A model generated the notes under the pieces. The model did not search any database. It had not been told where the DNA came from and was given only the letters and a program-made list of their open reading frames with translations. Below are positions 1-9,929 of a stretch of 64,000 nt of DNA, piece after piece. A program made the position numbers and the translations under genes. The DNA is from Takakia lepidozioides (Eukaryota; Streptophyta; Takakiopsida; Takakiales; Takakiaceae). The DNA is taken from NCBI GenBank assembly GCA_030704615.1, contig CM060731.1:30132001-30196000 (forward strand), given 5' to 3'. The stretch's first letter is position 1. The number at the start of each line of letters is the position of its first letter.

Positions 1-829
1 GCTCAACATGGTGGAGGAACAAGTGGTCATGGTGGGATTTGATAAGGAGGCACCACAGGGTAGTGGTGCTCCTAGCTAGCCACTACCTCAACGTGCTCAA
101 AGCAACAAGGGGGCTCAGGTGAAGCTCAGGGAAGGATAGAGAGGACCTCAGATGCAGGGGTCTCTCCCTTCATTTGCAAGCCAACAACGGGCGGATGTGG
201 TGTGTTGGACATGTGGAGGACCCCATGTCAAGAAGGATTGCCTAGAGGGAGGCAATGGTTTGGCACCGGCACAGCCTACATAGTTGCAGTGTGGGCATTG
301 TTGCAAGTACGGGCATGGAGAGGCCCAGTGCTATGGTTTGCATCCTGAGTTGCGCCCAGGCCACTTCCAAGGGAACAATGGTGGCTGGGGGCAAGGTGGA
401 GCAGCCCAGAGAGGACGAGGTGGCCAGGCACGAGGTGCAGGCCAAGGGCAAGCTCAACATGGCCAAGGATGCGGAAGTCAAGGTGGGTGACCAAGGCATG
501 GCCAACCGGCTTCAGCAGCTAGAGCAGAGGCTCGCTGCCATGGCCACAGCTCAGGTGGTACCGGCTCCAAGGCCGGATGGTCCACCTCCTGCTCCTGAGA
601 GAGGAGGACAGGGAGTGTGGGAAGTAATGCAACTGGAGCTGGGAATACTGTGAATATCGTGGGGCTTGTAGCACGGAGTGCTCAGGGGCCACCACTTGGT
701 GGAAGTTCCACCACAACTACAACAGGTCCTCAAGGACCAGCACCAGCAAGGGGGCCAGCATCTGCCGGGCCTAGCCCTCTGCGATTCAAAGACGCGTCTT
801 CGAAGGGTAAGTTCAAAGTCCCAGAGATC
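1..829 (+). pseudogene. Ty3/gypsy-type gag fragment with two zinc knuckles
   Basis: This is a decayed retrotransposon gag region running into the assembly gap. In frame 2 the bases 203-241 encode a knuckle of the form C-x2-C-x3-H-x4-C (CWTCGGPHVKKDC). After an in-frame TAG at 281-283 the same frame gives a second knuckle, C-x2-C-x4-H-x4-C (CGHCCKYGHGEAQC, about 290-331). Such paired knuckles bind genomic RNA in gag proteins. Bases of about 610-765 are roughly 95% identical to 31,169-31,321 inside the better preserved gag gene at 30.6-32.1 kb (both encode a Gly/Ser/Thr-rich linker with TGAGNTVNIVG), so both belong to one retroelement family. The stop and lack of a long frame show it is dead. 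Orientation is clear; family assignment rests on the knuckles and this match. Confidence 0.75.
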
Positions 830-1329
830 NNNNNNNNNNNNNNNNNNNNNNNNNNNNNNNNNNNNNNNNNNNNNNNNNNNNNNNNNNNNNNNNNNNNNNN
901 NNNNNNNNNNNNNNNNNNNNNNNNNNNNNNNNNNNNNNNNNNNNNNNNNNNNNNNNNNNNNNNNNNNNNNNNNNNNNNNNNNNNNNNNNNNNNNNNNNNN
1001 NNNNNNNNNNNNNNNNNNNNNNNNNNNNNNNNNNNNNNNNNNNNNNNNNNNNNNNNNNNNNNNNNNNNNNNNNNNNNNNNNNNNNNNNNNNNNNNNNNNN
1101 NNNNNNNNNNNNNNNNNNNNNNNNNNNNNNNNNNNNNNNNNNNNNNNNNNNNNNNNNNNNNNNNNNNNNNNNNNNNNNNNNNNNNNNNNNNNNNNNNNNN
1201 NNNNNNNNNNNNNNNNNNNNNNNNNNNNNNNNNNNNNNNNNNNNNNNNNNNNNNNNNNNNNNNNNNNNNNNNNNNNNNNNNNNNNNNNNNNNNNNNNNNN
1301 NNNNNNNNNNNNNNNNNNNNNNNNNNNNN
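830..1329. other. Assembly gap (500 N)
   Basis: Exactly 500 undetermined bases, a size typical of scaffolding placeholders, so the true distance is unknown. Long reading frames that span it are artefacts. Confidence 0.99.
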
Positions 1330-1624
1330 GGCCACTATTCCCTTCGTTCCCTGGAACTCCCAACGAGTTCCAATGCGTTCCCAAGGTGTTCCCGATGTTC
1401 CCACTCGTTCCCGAGCTCTCCCCGAGCTGGGGTTTGCTCCTGCACCTGCTGACGCTAAGCTATGGCTTCTACGGAGCCATAACCCCCGTCGCCCTGCAAT
1501 CCTAAGCTCTCACGGCCCACTAGAAGCGTCCCCAACTCAACAAGCAAGCCATATGCTGCCCAACAAGCTCCATTTCTTCATGAAGCTCACAAAAACGAAT
1601 CTGAAAATACACGTACAATTCCAG
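1330..1624. other. No gene seen; GTTCCC-rich stretch
   Basis: After the gap, 1335-1430 is an irregular run of the hexamer GTTCCC spaced 8-12 bases apart. The remainder shows no gene, repeat boundary or protein similarity I can recognise. Confidence 0.5.
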
Positions 1625-1994
1625 CTTTGACGATGTCACCATGGACCTCTTTCCCCTTTTCCAGAGCTCCCATGCTTGCACATGCATCGCAAACACAAAC
1701 AAATGTGATTTGGTTGGGCTTCACCCCTTTGCGCAACATTTGCTTATAGGTCTTCAAAGCATTCCTACCACACTCATGCTTGGTAAATCGTGCCAACATT
1801 ATATTCCACGTGATCAAAGATCGTTGAGGCATTCTGTTAAACACTTGGTGAGCATCCATTATGCTCTCGCACTTAACATATATGTAGACAAAGGTGTTGA
1901 GTAGAAAAACATTTGGCATGAATCCATTTTGGATAATGTGAGTGTGCACCTGCTTTCCAGCCTCCAGACCTTCCATCTTGATGCACTTAAGCAA
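1587..1994 (-). pseudogene. PPR protein fragment (copy A)
   Basis: A minus-strand frame of 135 codons covers parts of PLS-type PPR motifs: a long-type motif starting LEAGKQVHTHIIQNGF, then a short motif with DAHQVFNRMPQRSLITWN, then GVKPNQITF and GALEKGKEVHGDIVKAG. PPR proteins of this class bind organellar RNA and, when they carry a DYW domain, edit it. Here there is no start region or C-terminal domain, and the frame degenerates after KAGIV. The segment DAHQVFN to HGDIVKAG is nearly the same as the plus-strand copy at 33,815-34,190, showing a shared origin. It is a relic, not a gene. Confidence 0.8.
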
Positions 1995-2194
1995 GAGACA
2001 GACATACGTACCTGAATCTGCTGAAATGCCTCATTGCTTTAAAGTCTGTAGAGCCTATGTCAGTCTGCCTGCCGCAAAGCATCTTCACATGCCCAGAAGT
2101 GCAGCCAGAAGAGGCATTGCGGACTCCCTCTCTTGATCCTCTTTCAGAAGCTGTGGTCATGGTTGAGGTGCCTGGTTTTATCAACTGTGCCGCT

Positions 2195-2275
2195 GCAGCT
2201 GCAGCCTTTAGTTGACCATCTACCCATGCAAGTTTCTTGTAGCTATTGACCCACATGGAATCACATCTGGTACAA
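2195..2275. repeat. Dispersed repeat R1 (copy 1)
   Basis: This segment (ACCATCTACCCATGCA and following bases up to the TTTCTTGTAGC block) recurs at about 12,820-12,870 and 35,820-35,875 in the same orientation, and at about 27,930-27,990 reversed. At 12.7 kb and 35.7 kb the similarity extends about 110 bases further upstream. Minus-strand translation gives YKK(L/P)AWVDG; I cannot assign it to a family. Copies sit beside PPR relics in three of four places. Confidence 0.7.
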
Positions 2276-2790
2276 TTCTAGCTTTGGTGATCCAACCATG
2301 CACCTCTTTGCCCTTTTCCAAGGCTACCAGGCTTGCACACGCACTGCAAACACACACAAACCTGATGTGGTCAGGCTTCACCCTTCCTACATCATTTGCT
2401 CATAGGTCTCCAAAGCCTCCATCTCGTGCCCCTACTGTGCATACCTTGCAAGCATCACGTTCCACGACACCACATCTCGTTCAGCCAGAGTGTGGAATAC
2501 TCCCTTCGCATCCTGAATGCACCCACATTTGGCAAACATGTCAATTTAGGATGACATCTGGTACAATTCCAGCTTTGACGAATGTCACCCTGGACCTCTT
2601 TCCCCTTTCCCAGAGCTCCCAGGCTTGCACACGCATTGCAAACACAAACAAATGTGATGTGGTTGGGCTTCACCCCTTCGCACGCTCATACTTCTCAAAA
2701 GCCTCCATCCCACGCCCTCGCTATGCATATCCTGCAATCATCGCACGAGTTCACGACACCCACATTGGGCAGAGATTGAAACGCGGCTTG
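2270..2790 (-). pseudogene. PPR protein fragment (copy A, second piece)
   Basis: On the minus strand short frames spell PPR landmarks: MKPNHITFVCVCNACASLGA (2610-2673), GKGKEVQGD and PNVGAFRMRREYSTLW, broken by frameshifts. Two diverged repeats are present, separated at about 2420. They belong to the same PLS repeat type as the other copies here. No intact frame exceeds 75 codons. It is a pseudogene remnant. Confidence 0.75.
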
Positions 2791-2804
2791 CTAAGACCAA
2801 GCTG

Positions 2805-3130
2805 ACTCTCCCAAGAACCTTGTAAACATCAGAAAGAATACCAAATCATGGTACTAACAGGAGCCAAGAGCCCACATAATGGACAAACTTCTTCACATCG
2901 TACATTGAGAAAAAAGCAAACCTTGCGATTGCGGTTCTCCCACCATCGTGAAGGATCTTTAAAAAACTCATGCGAGCTCTGCTCCATGCTCCAAGGTAGA
3001 GGTTTGTGATAAAAAATCCGACAACATCAACATGTTGACATGGTCCTTTACTGAGGGGTGCTAGTGAGCTTTCAACAACATTAATCATGCAAGTTGTTTT
3101 GGGCTCCATTGGGCTCTACACGATGAGGAA
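2805..3130. repeat. Dispersed repeat R2 (copy 1)
   Basis: A block beginning CCAAGCTGACTCTCCCAAGA and ending near CCACCATCGTGAAGGA recurs at about 13,125-13,290 and, shorter, at 13,530-13,620. It lies next to PPR relics each time, which suggests that PPR pieces and this repeat moved or were duplicated together. No coding capacity is evident. Confidence 0.65.
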
Positions 3131-3279
3131 GAACAAACTCCAAACTCTGCTCAAGAAATAACGTAATGTCCTGTAAGAAACTCATGCCAGCTCTGCTCCA
3201 CCGAGCAATCCAGGGCCAAGTCTGATGAGAGGGCAAAACAGGCTGAAACAGGTCGAAGAAGAATCAGGCTCGCACACAC

Positions 3280-3790
3280 ATTCCATCTACAAACGAACGT
3301 GACCAAGTCTGCCTTTACCCCTTCCCGCATCATTTGCTCGTAGGTCTCCAATGCCTCCATCCCGCATCCCTGCTGTGCATATCCCGCGATCATCGCACTC
3401 TAGGACACAACATTTTGTTCAGCCATATTCTCAAACACTCCCTTTGTATCCTCAATACTGCCACCTTGTCCACGAGGGTATTGTTCAGAATGACATCAGG
3501 TACAATTTCAAATTTGACAATGGCACCATGGACCTTTTACCCTTTCCTAGGGCTGCCAGGCTTGCACACGCATTGCAAACAAAACGAACGTGACCCGGTC
3601 CGGCTTCACCCCTTCCCGCATTATTTGCTCATACGTCTCCGAAGCCTCTATACCACCTCCACGCTGTGCATATCCTAGTTGTTGTGCCTATCCTCGCCCC
3701 TTCCTGCATCATTTGCTCAAGAATAGGTCTGCAAAGCCTCCATCCCACACCCCTGCACATCTTGCGATCATCGTGTTCCATGCTCTAGGC
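3280..3790 (-). pseudogene. PPR protein fragment (copy A, third piece)
   Basis: Minus-strand frames contain MIAGYAQQGCGMEALETYEQMMREGVK-like text (3310-3393), followed upstream by diverged KGVFENMAEQ and DIVKF...VPDVILNNTLVDK motifs and a further EQMM(R/K)EG repeat near 3620. Several frameshifts and stops break it. It shares the repeat unit of the adjoining PPR pieces and the plus-strand copy starting at 4300; the two head away from each other across a CACTA-like relic. Confidence 0.75.
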
Positions 3791-3829
3791 TCATGGATAC
3801 TAAGAAAACATATGGTGTGGCGGGAGACA

Positions 3830-4294
3830 AAAAAAAACCCAAAATGAGGCCAAGTCTCAGCCCTCTGTTCACGGCTACCCTAATGGGCAACCCTATAAGT
3901 AACTTTTTGAATTTTTTAACCTTTTGCACTTTGATCATTGTTGAATGAACTTACCCAATGGATGAATACATTCGTGTATGTGCCTTCAAAATAACACGTG
4001 TAGTGATGCAGTCATATAATTAGAGCTGTGAAATCATATTCAGTCATGAAGTCATACGATTCTAGGAAAATTCATCCACGTGTAGTCCTCCATATGACGC
4101 GAGTCATATAAACCATCCCTGTCATCGTGGTCAACAATGTTTGACCAATGCTCCCTACCTTTCCGGAGTCATGTAGTGATAGAGTGATAAAACTATGACT
4201 GCAACGCATTTCAGCGTTCTGTAGTCGTGTACCTAGTGCCGTTTTTATGACTCTGCAAAAGCCGTAGTCCTAAAAACGCTCATCTCTTGTAGTG
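3830..4294. mobile_element. CACTA-like terminal relic inserted in PPR sequence
   Basis: The segment is rich in the subterminal motif GTAGTC / GTCATG in both orientations and ends at about 4294 with CTCTTGTAGTG, the reverse of CACTACAAGAG. CACTA (En/Spm) elements begin CACTACAA and have repeated subterminal motifs. Directly after the end, PPR coding sequence begins. Similar patches occur at 13,870-14,122 and 34,690-35,010. I could not identify the opposite terminus or the 3-bp target duplication, so the element type is a moderate-confidence inference. Confidence 0.5.
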
Positions 4295-4295
4295 T

Positions 4296-6020
4296 GGAGA
4301 CCTATAAACAACGATGTGCAAAGGGGTGAAGCCCAACCACATCACATTTGTTTGTGTTTGCAGTGCGTGTGCAAGCCTGGGAGCCCTAGAAAAGGGGAAA
4401 GAGGTCCATGGTGACATCGTCAAAGCTGGAATTGTACCAGATGTCATCTTGAACACTGCCCTGGTGGACATGTATGCCAAATGTGGGTGCATTAAGGATG
4501 CGAAAGGAGTTTTCAACACTATGGCTGAACGAGATGTGGTGTCGTGCAGGAACGCGATGCTTGCAGGGTATGCACAACAGGGGCGTGGGATGGAGGCTTT
4601 GGAGACCTATGAACAAATGATTGGGGAAGGGTTGAAGCCCGACCATATCACGTTTGTGTGCGTTTGCATGCGTGAGCAAGCGCAACCCTGGAAAAGGGCA
4701 AAGATGTGTATGGTTGCATCGCCAAAGCTGGAAATTGTACCAGATGTGATTCTGAACAATACCCTCGTGGACATGTATGCCAAATGTGGGATCATTGAGG
4801 ATGCGGAGGGAGTGTTCAACAATATGGCTGAACGAGATTTGGTATCTTGGAACACCATGCGCAGCAGGGGCGCGGGATGGAGGCCTTGGAGACCTATGAG
4901 CAAATGATGGGGGAAGGGGTGAAGTGCAACCACATCACGTTTGTGTGCGTTTGCAATGCTTGTGCAAGCTTGGCAGCCCTGGAAAAGGGCAAAGAGGTGC
5001 ATGGTGACATTATCAATGTTGGAATTGTACCAAATGTCATTCTGGACACTGCCCTGGCGGACATGTATGCGAAATGTGGGTGCATTGAGGATGCAAAGGG
5101 AGTATTTGACAATATGGCTGAACGATATGTGGTGTCGTGGAATGCGATGATCACAGGATATGCTCAGCATGGTTCTCATAGGGACGTCCTGCAACTATTT
5201 GAAGGAATACAAAAGAACGGCTTGAAGCAGTATCACCTTTATGTGTGTTCTCTCTGCATGCAGCCACATTGGCCTACTGAATGAAAAAAGATGCTACTTC
5301 GATTTCCTGAGTCAAGATCATGGTGTCACTCCGACAGTAAAGCACTTTGGCTGCATGGTGGACCTTCTTGGACGTGCGGAATACCTGGATGAGGCAGTGG
5401 ACCTGATTAATAAAATGCCAATCAATCCAGATGTTGTGGTGTGGAAGGCCTTGCTTGGTGCCTGCAGAATCCATGACAATGTGGAGATGGCTGAACGTGT
5501 GGCAACATCTATCCTCAAGTGGGATGAACATGATGCCGCGACTTATGTGTTGCTATCAAACATCTATGCTGCAACTGGCAGGTGTGATGATACTGCAAAT
5601 GTGAGAAGAATGATGAAGGTCAGAGGGGTTGAAAAGGAGCCACGTTGCTGCTGCATTGAGGTTTGCAACAGGGTTCACACCTTTGTTGTAGATGACAAGT
5701 TGCATCCTAGAATTAAGGAAATCCATGCTGAGCTAAGAAGATCGTCTAGGCAGATGAAGGAGACCGGGTATGTGCCTGACACGCGCTTTGTATTGCATGA
5801 TGTGGGGAGGAGGAAAATGAATTTTCTCTTTGCCACCACATGAGAAGCTGGCCATTGGTTTTGGGCTAATCAGCATGACAGATACGTTTGTCCCTGTATG
5901 ATAAGTGTGGTAGCATGGTAGATGCACACCAACTGTTTGACAAAATGCCTGAACGAGATGTTGTGACATGGACTATAATGATTGGGGGATATGCCAAGTA
6001 GGGGTGCAGCAGGGAGGCTC
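4296..6020 (+). pseudogene. PPR-DYW RNA-editing factor, broken (copy B)
   Basis: The longest PPR relic here. It starts in mid-repeat (no start codon) and has three near-identical PLS triplets of about 101 residues each, with the landmarks GVKPNHITFVCVCNACASLG, KGKEVHGDIVKAGIVPD, LVDMYAKCGCI(E/K)DAKGVF and MAERDVVSWNAM. Frameshifts lie near 4660, 4855 and 5235. From about 5240 there are the last PPR motifs (VKHFGCMVDLLGRAEYLDEA), an E domain (VVWKALLGACRIHDNVEMAE), an E+ region and the first residues of a DYW deaminase (TRFVLHDV). The frame then breaks: EKLAIGFGLIS, which should follow and carries the catalytic His-x-Glu region in the family, is out of frame and its HSE is damaged. The Cys-rich second half of DYW is absent. 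At 5894-6020 a further PPR motif ([18 protein letters not shown]) follows, so the end is chimeric. Not functional. Confidence 0.85.
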
Positions 6021-6253
6021 TCAAGGTGCTTCTCCTTTCGGGGACAATTTTACCCATTTGTACAATCACCCCACTTGGGTGTTTTTATAAAACTATGTGG
6101 TTAATTCTCGCACTGAGTGCTACCCAGACGATTCTGGGGTCAAATCTTGCCACTGACGAGTGTGGTATGTTCCTAGGTGGTGCCCCATTCGTACGCCTCA
6201 TGGCAGGTTACTATGAAAGAGGTTATTTTCTCCTCTCACTATTAAGGGGCCTG

Positions 6254-6283
6254 ATTTGTGAGGGGGGCTGCTATTTCATGAGC
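6254..6283 (+). repeat. Element 1 left TIR (6263-6283) and target duplication (6254-6262)
   Basis: The 9 bp ATTTGTGAG at 6254-6262 is repeated exactly at 11,878-11,886. Between them 6263-6283 (GGGGGCTG followed by CTATTTCATGAGC) is the inverted partner of 11,857-11,877. Subterminally the unit GGCATGAGC / ATGAGC repeats. Terminal length and duplication length fit Mutator-like elements. Confidence 0.9.
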
Positions 6284-6462
6284 GGCATGAGCATGAGCGG
6301 AAAAAAAAAAAAAGCATGAGCAGACCATTGTGTGTCCACGGAAATAGGGTTAGGAGGCACGAAAATAGGATCATGTGAAGTTGGAATGTGAGTGGACTTG
6401 AAATGCAACATTTTATTGCAAATTTTGTGGCAAGCCACGTCTATACAAGTGTGTTCTAACTG

Positions 6463-6855
6463 TCATAGCCGGAATGGGCAATACTCTCCTACACCCTCCG
6501 AGGAACTTGCCCCACCTTCTTCCTCATCCCCCTCATCCCCCTCATCCTCCGAGCTCTGTGATGCATCAGTTCCACTATGCCTCTCAAAAATCCCGTCCTC
6601 TTGGGGGACTGTCCACCTCACCTCCTGGTAATCTTCTGCATCTTCTCCCCCACTTTCCTCAGCTGAATCCAAGACAAATCTACGAGCCTGACGGGCTCTA
6701 ATAGTTGCTGCCTCCTCCCTCATCTTCATTTTCTTGAGGCTTGCCTTGTCTAAAATCTGCTGTACACGACTAGGTTCGGAACACCTCCTAATGGACACCG
6801 AAGCAAGCCGGGCAACATAACAAGGAAGGATGTAGTCCCTTTCTGGACTAGGCAT
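6463..6855 (-). pseudogene. C-terminal exon of element methyltransferase-like protein
   Basis: A 130-codon frame with a basic helix (IRRCSEPSRVQQILDKASLK) followed by RRFVLDSAEES, RWTVPQEDGIFE and an acidic Ser/Glu/Asp-rich tail. It aligns with the last exon at 41,835-42,187 (IRREDRPTRFEQL, GKFVIESASES, RWTVPAGEDGIFE, acidic tail). In the larger element that exon ends the gene encoding the ParB-like and methyltransferase domains; here everything upstream is gone, deleted into the palindrome array. The tail's function is unknown; an acidic C-terminus could contact chromatin proteins or DNA-binding partners, but that is speculation. Confidence 0.75.
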
Positions 6856-7079
6856 GAAATCCTCCCTAAAAATGCACGTTCCTCCTGTCCATGAACTACG
6901 GTGTAGACGTCCCTCCTACAGTACTTGGCATCCTACAGTAAGAACAAATCAACTTGAAGAATGTCAATACCAGAAACGGTCTTTCAATGAAATAAAAGAG
7001 CGAGAGGAGGTGCCTCACAAAATCAGGAGGCAACTTACAATGCGACCACTCACTCGTAAACCATTTTCGGCACCATTTT

Positions 7080-8004
7080 CCTAGGTTGGGCCCGAGAATG
7101 GCTAAGTCCCAGAACTGACTGGGCGCGGAACTAGAAAAATGGCCCCGAATTTCCGGTTGCGGTTCCAGCCACCCTAGGGACATAGCCATTTTCGGGCCCT
7201 TGAACTGGAAAAATGACGCCATTTTCCCATTTCGGGGCTGAAAATGGCTAAGTCCCAGATCTTACTAGGCCCGGAACTGGAAAAAGGGCGCCGAATTTCT
7301 GATTTTGGTGCCAGTCACCTAGGGACTTAGCCATTTTCGGCCCCGAACTGGAAAAATGACGCCATTTTTCCAGTTCGGGGCCGAAAATGGCTAAGTCCCA
7401 GATCTGATAGGGCGCGGAACTGGAAAAATGGTGCCGAATTTCCAGTTGCGGTTCCAGCCACCCTAGGGACGTAGCCATTTTCGGAGCCCTGAACTGGAAA
7501 AATGGCGCCATTTTTCTATTTCGGGGCCGAAAATGGCTAAGTCCCAGATCTGACTGGGCCCAGAACTGGAAAAATGGCGCCGAATTTCCGATTTTGGTGC
7601 CACTCAGATCTGGGACTTAGCCATTTTCGGGCCCGAACTGGAAAAATGGCGTTTTTTTTTTTTTTTTTTTTTTTTTTTTTGTCGCCATTTTTCCTGTTCG
7701 GGCCCGAAAATGGCTAAGTCCCAGATCTGACTGGGCCCAAAACTGGAAAAATGGCGCTGAATTTCCGATTTTGGTGCCAGTCAGATCTGGGACTTAGCCA
7801 TTTTCGGGTCCGAACTGGAAAAATGGCGTTTTTTTTGTTTTTTTTCCGGCGCCATTTTTCTATTTCGGGGCCGAAAATGGCTAAGTCCCAGATCAGACTG
7901 GGCCTAGAACTGGAAAAATGGCGCCGAATTTCCGATTTTGGTGCCAGTCAGATCTGGGACTTAGCCATTTTCGGCCCCGAACTGGAAAAATGGCGCCGAA
8001 CGAA

Positions 8005-8036
<32 letters not shown>

Positions 8037-8290
8037 ACGCCATTTTTTCCAGTTCGGGCCCGAAAATGGCTAAGTCCCAGATCTGACTGGGCCCAGAACT
8101 GGAAAAATGGCGCCGAATTTTCGATTTTGGTGCCAGTCAGACCTGGGACTTAGCCATTTGCGGGCCCGAACTGGAAAAATGGCGTTTTTTTTTTTTTTTT
8201 TTTTTTTTCGGCGCCATTTTTCCAGTTTGGGGCCGAAAATGGCTAAGTCCCCAGATCTGACTGGCACCAAAATCGAAATTCGGCGCATTT
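7080..8290. repeat. Hairpin array: alternating inverted units with GGCGCC and homopolymer tips
   Basis: About a dozen copies of a ~55-base half-unit (CTGGAAAAATGGCGCCGAA; TGGGACTTAGCCATTTTCGG) lie alternately in direct and inverted orientation, so neighbouring halves can fold back on each other. Several junctions carry pure homopolymers: T27 near 7,654, T8-G-T8 near 7,830, A-runs at 8,006-8,036 and T24 near 8,185, each between arms ending GGCG and CGCC. Long reading frames through it simply translate the repeat. The same half-unit reappears at 11,270-11,480. Confidence 0.9.
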
Positions 8291-8294
8291 TTCA

Positions 8295-8725
8295 GTCATG
8301 CAGGTAATTTGAAGAGCGGATGGATGGAAATCCGGCGCCGGATTTCCATCCTCCAGGTAAGTCGGTGCTGCAAATTTCTGTCATACAGGTTACTTGTGAG
8401 CGGATGGATGGAAATCCGGTGCCGGATTTCCATCCGCCAGGTACAAAATTTCCGTCATGCAGGTAATTCGAAGAGCGGATGGATGGAAATCCGATTTCCA
8501 TCCGCCAGCTAAGTCGGCGCGCAAAATTATGCAGGTAATTCGAAGAGCGGATGAACGGATTTCCATCCGCGGAGGTAGGGGGGCGCGCGAAATTTCCCTC
8601 ACGCAGGTAATTCGAATCTCGGATGGATGGAAATCCGGCGCCGAATTTCCATCCAGCAGGTAAGTCGGATCGCTGGCGTATGGATATTCGGCGCCGAATT
8701 TCCATTCGCCAGGTATTTCGAAGCG
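8295..8725. repeat. Palindrome array, second sub-family (about 65-75 bp period)
   Basis: Units of the form GGATGGAAATCCGGCGCCGG with the mirrored arm, separated by CAGGTAATTCGAAGAGC or CAGGTAAGTCGG spacers. About six copies, some with shortened arms. The GGCGCC centre is retained in most copies. Confidence 0.9.
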
Positions 8726-8869
8726 CTGAATTACCTTCCTGCAGGTAATTCTGAGCGCTGAATTACCTTCCTAAAAGGTAATTCTGAGCGTGTCCGATTG
8801 ATTTTTCGGAGAAAAACACACCTAACTGTTTGTTTTGTGGCTGAAATGCACTTGTAGACACTTGCTACA

Positions 8870-9720
8870 GGCAAATCGGAACAGCCTCGGACGGAAATTC
8901 GGCGCCGTTTTTCCATTCTGGGAGGTTTTTACGACTTCCTTTGAGGGGGCCCCGATTGAAATTCGGCGCCGAATTTCCATCCGGGGGATGGTCTCTGTCG
9001 GAGAGGTGCCGGCCTCTCCGCCGCTCTGTTGGATATTTGGTGCCGAATTTCCGTCCGGGGGTTGAAATATGACGGCCAGGTGCCGGCCTCTCCCCCCCCC
9101 TCCCCGACTGCATCCGAACCGCCCCGGATGGAAATTCGGCGCCGTTTTTCCATCTGGCGATGTTTTTATGCCGGCCTGTTTTCGGCCTAACCCCCCGACA
9201 CGACTTCCTTTGGGGGGGCCCGGATGGAAATTCGGCGCCGAATCTCCATCCAGGGGATATTCTCTGTCGCACACGCGCCGGCCTCTGCGCCCGAGGCGAC
9301 TTCATCCGGGCTTCCCCTGTTGTATATTCGGTGCCGAATTTCCGTTCGGGGGTTGTAATGTGAGGGCTAGATGGCGGCCTTTCCCCCAAGCCGACTGCAT
9401 TTGAAAGGCCCCGGATGGAAATTCGACGCCGTTTTTCCATCCGCGGAGGTTTTTATGTCGGCCAGTTTTCGGCCTGACCCCCCGACAGGACTTCCTTTGG
9501 GTGGATCCGAATGGAAATTCGGCGTTGAATTTCCATCCGGGGATTTTTTGTCGGACAGGTGCCGACATCTCTGCCCCAGACGACTTCATCCGTGCGGCCC
9601 CTGTTGGATATTGGGTGCCGAATTTCCATTCGGGGGTAGTAATGTGACGGCACGGTGCCGACTTCTCCCTTCAGCCGACATCATCCGGACGGCCCCCCAC
9701 TTTCTGACTGCATACCGTTG
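8870..9720. repeat. Palindrome array, third sub-family
   Basis: Roughly twelve copies of a 28-30 bp palindrome (GGATGGAAATTCGGCGCC and its mirror) occur at 60-70 bp steps, with GC-rich spacers that are themselves repeated at about 240-bp higher order (for example the GACTTCCTTTG and GTGCCGGCCTCT blocks). The palindrome lies just upstream of the transposase gene, so it may also serve as its promoter or transposase-binding region. Confidence 0.9.
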
Positions 9721-9929
9721 GCAGTTATTGCGCAAAGACCAGGGGCCGCATTCCGGAGACAAGGTTCATTAACACTCTGACTGTGGATTTTTGAGATAGT
9801 TGGCTCCCTGGATTTGGATCAGGCTTCGTCGCTCGAACAAATCGGCACCGCATTCCTTCCCATCGCTGCATCCCCCTTCTACCAGGGAGCTTCCCCGCAC
9901 GCCATCCTGGCAGTCTTGTGTGCACATCT

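Noticed and set aside
551-1630. Long frames of 220-340 codons across the gap
   Set aside because: They consist mostly of undetermined residues from the N run.
4296-5843. A functional PPR-DYW gene with introns in place of the frameshifts
   Set aside because: No GT-AG pairs fit at the frame changes, the DYW domain is broken at its catalytic region, and the start is missing.
7248-9772. Many frames of 60-190 codons on both strands in the palindrome region
   Set aside because: They translate the tandem palindromes (for example repeated GWKFGAEFPSG or GNSAPNFHPG) and appear in all frames, so they are not genes.
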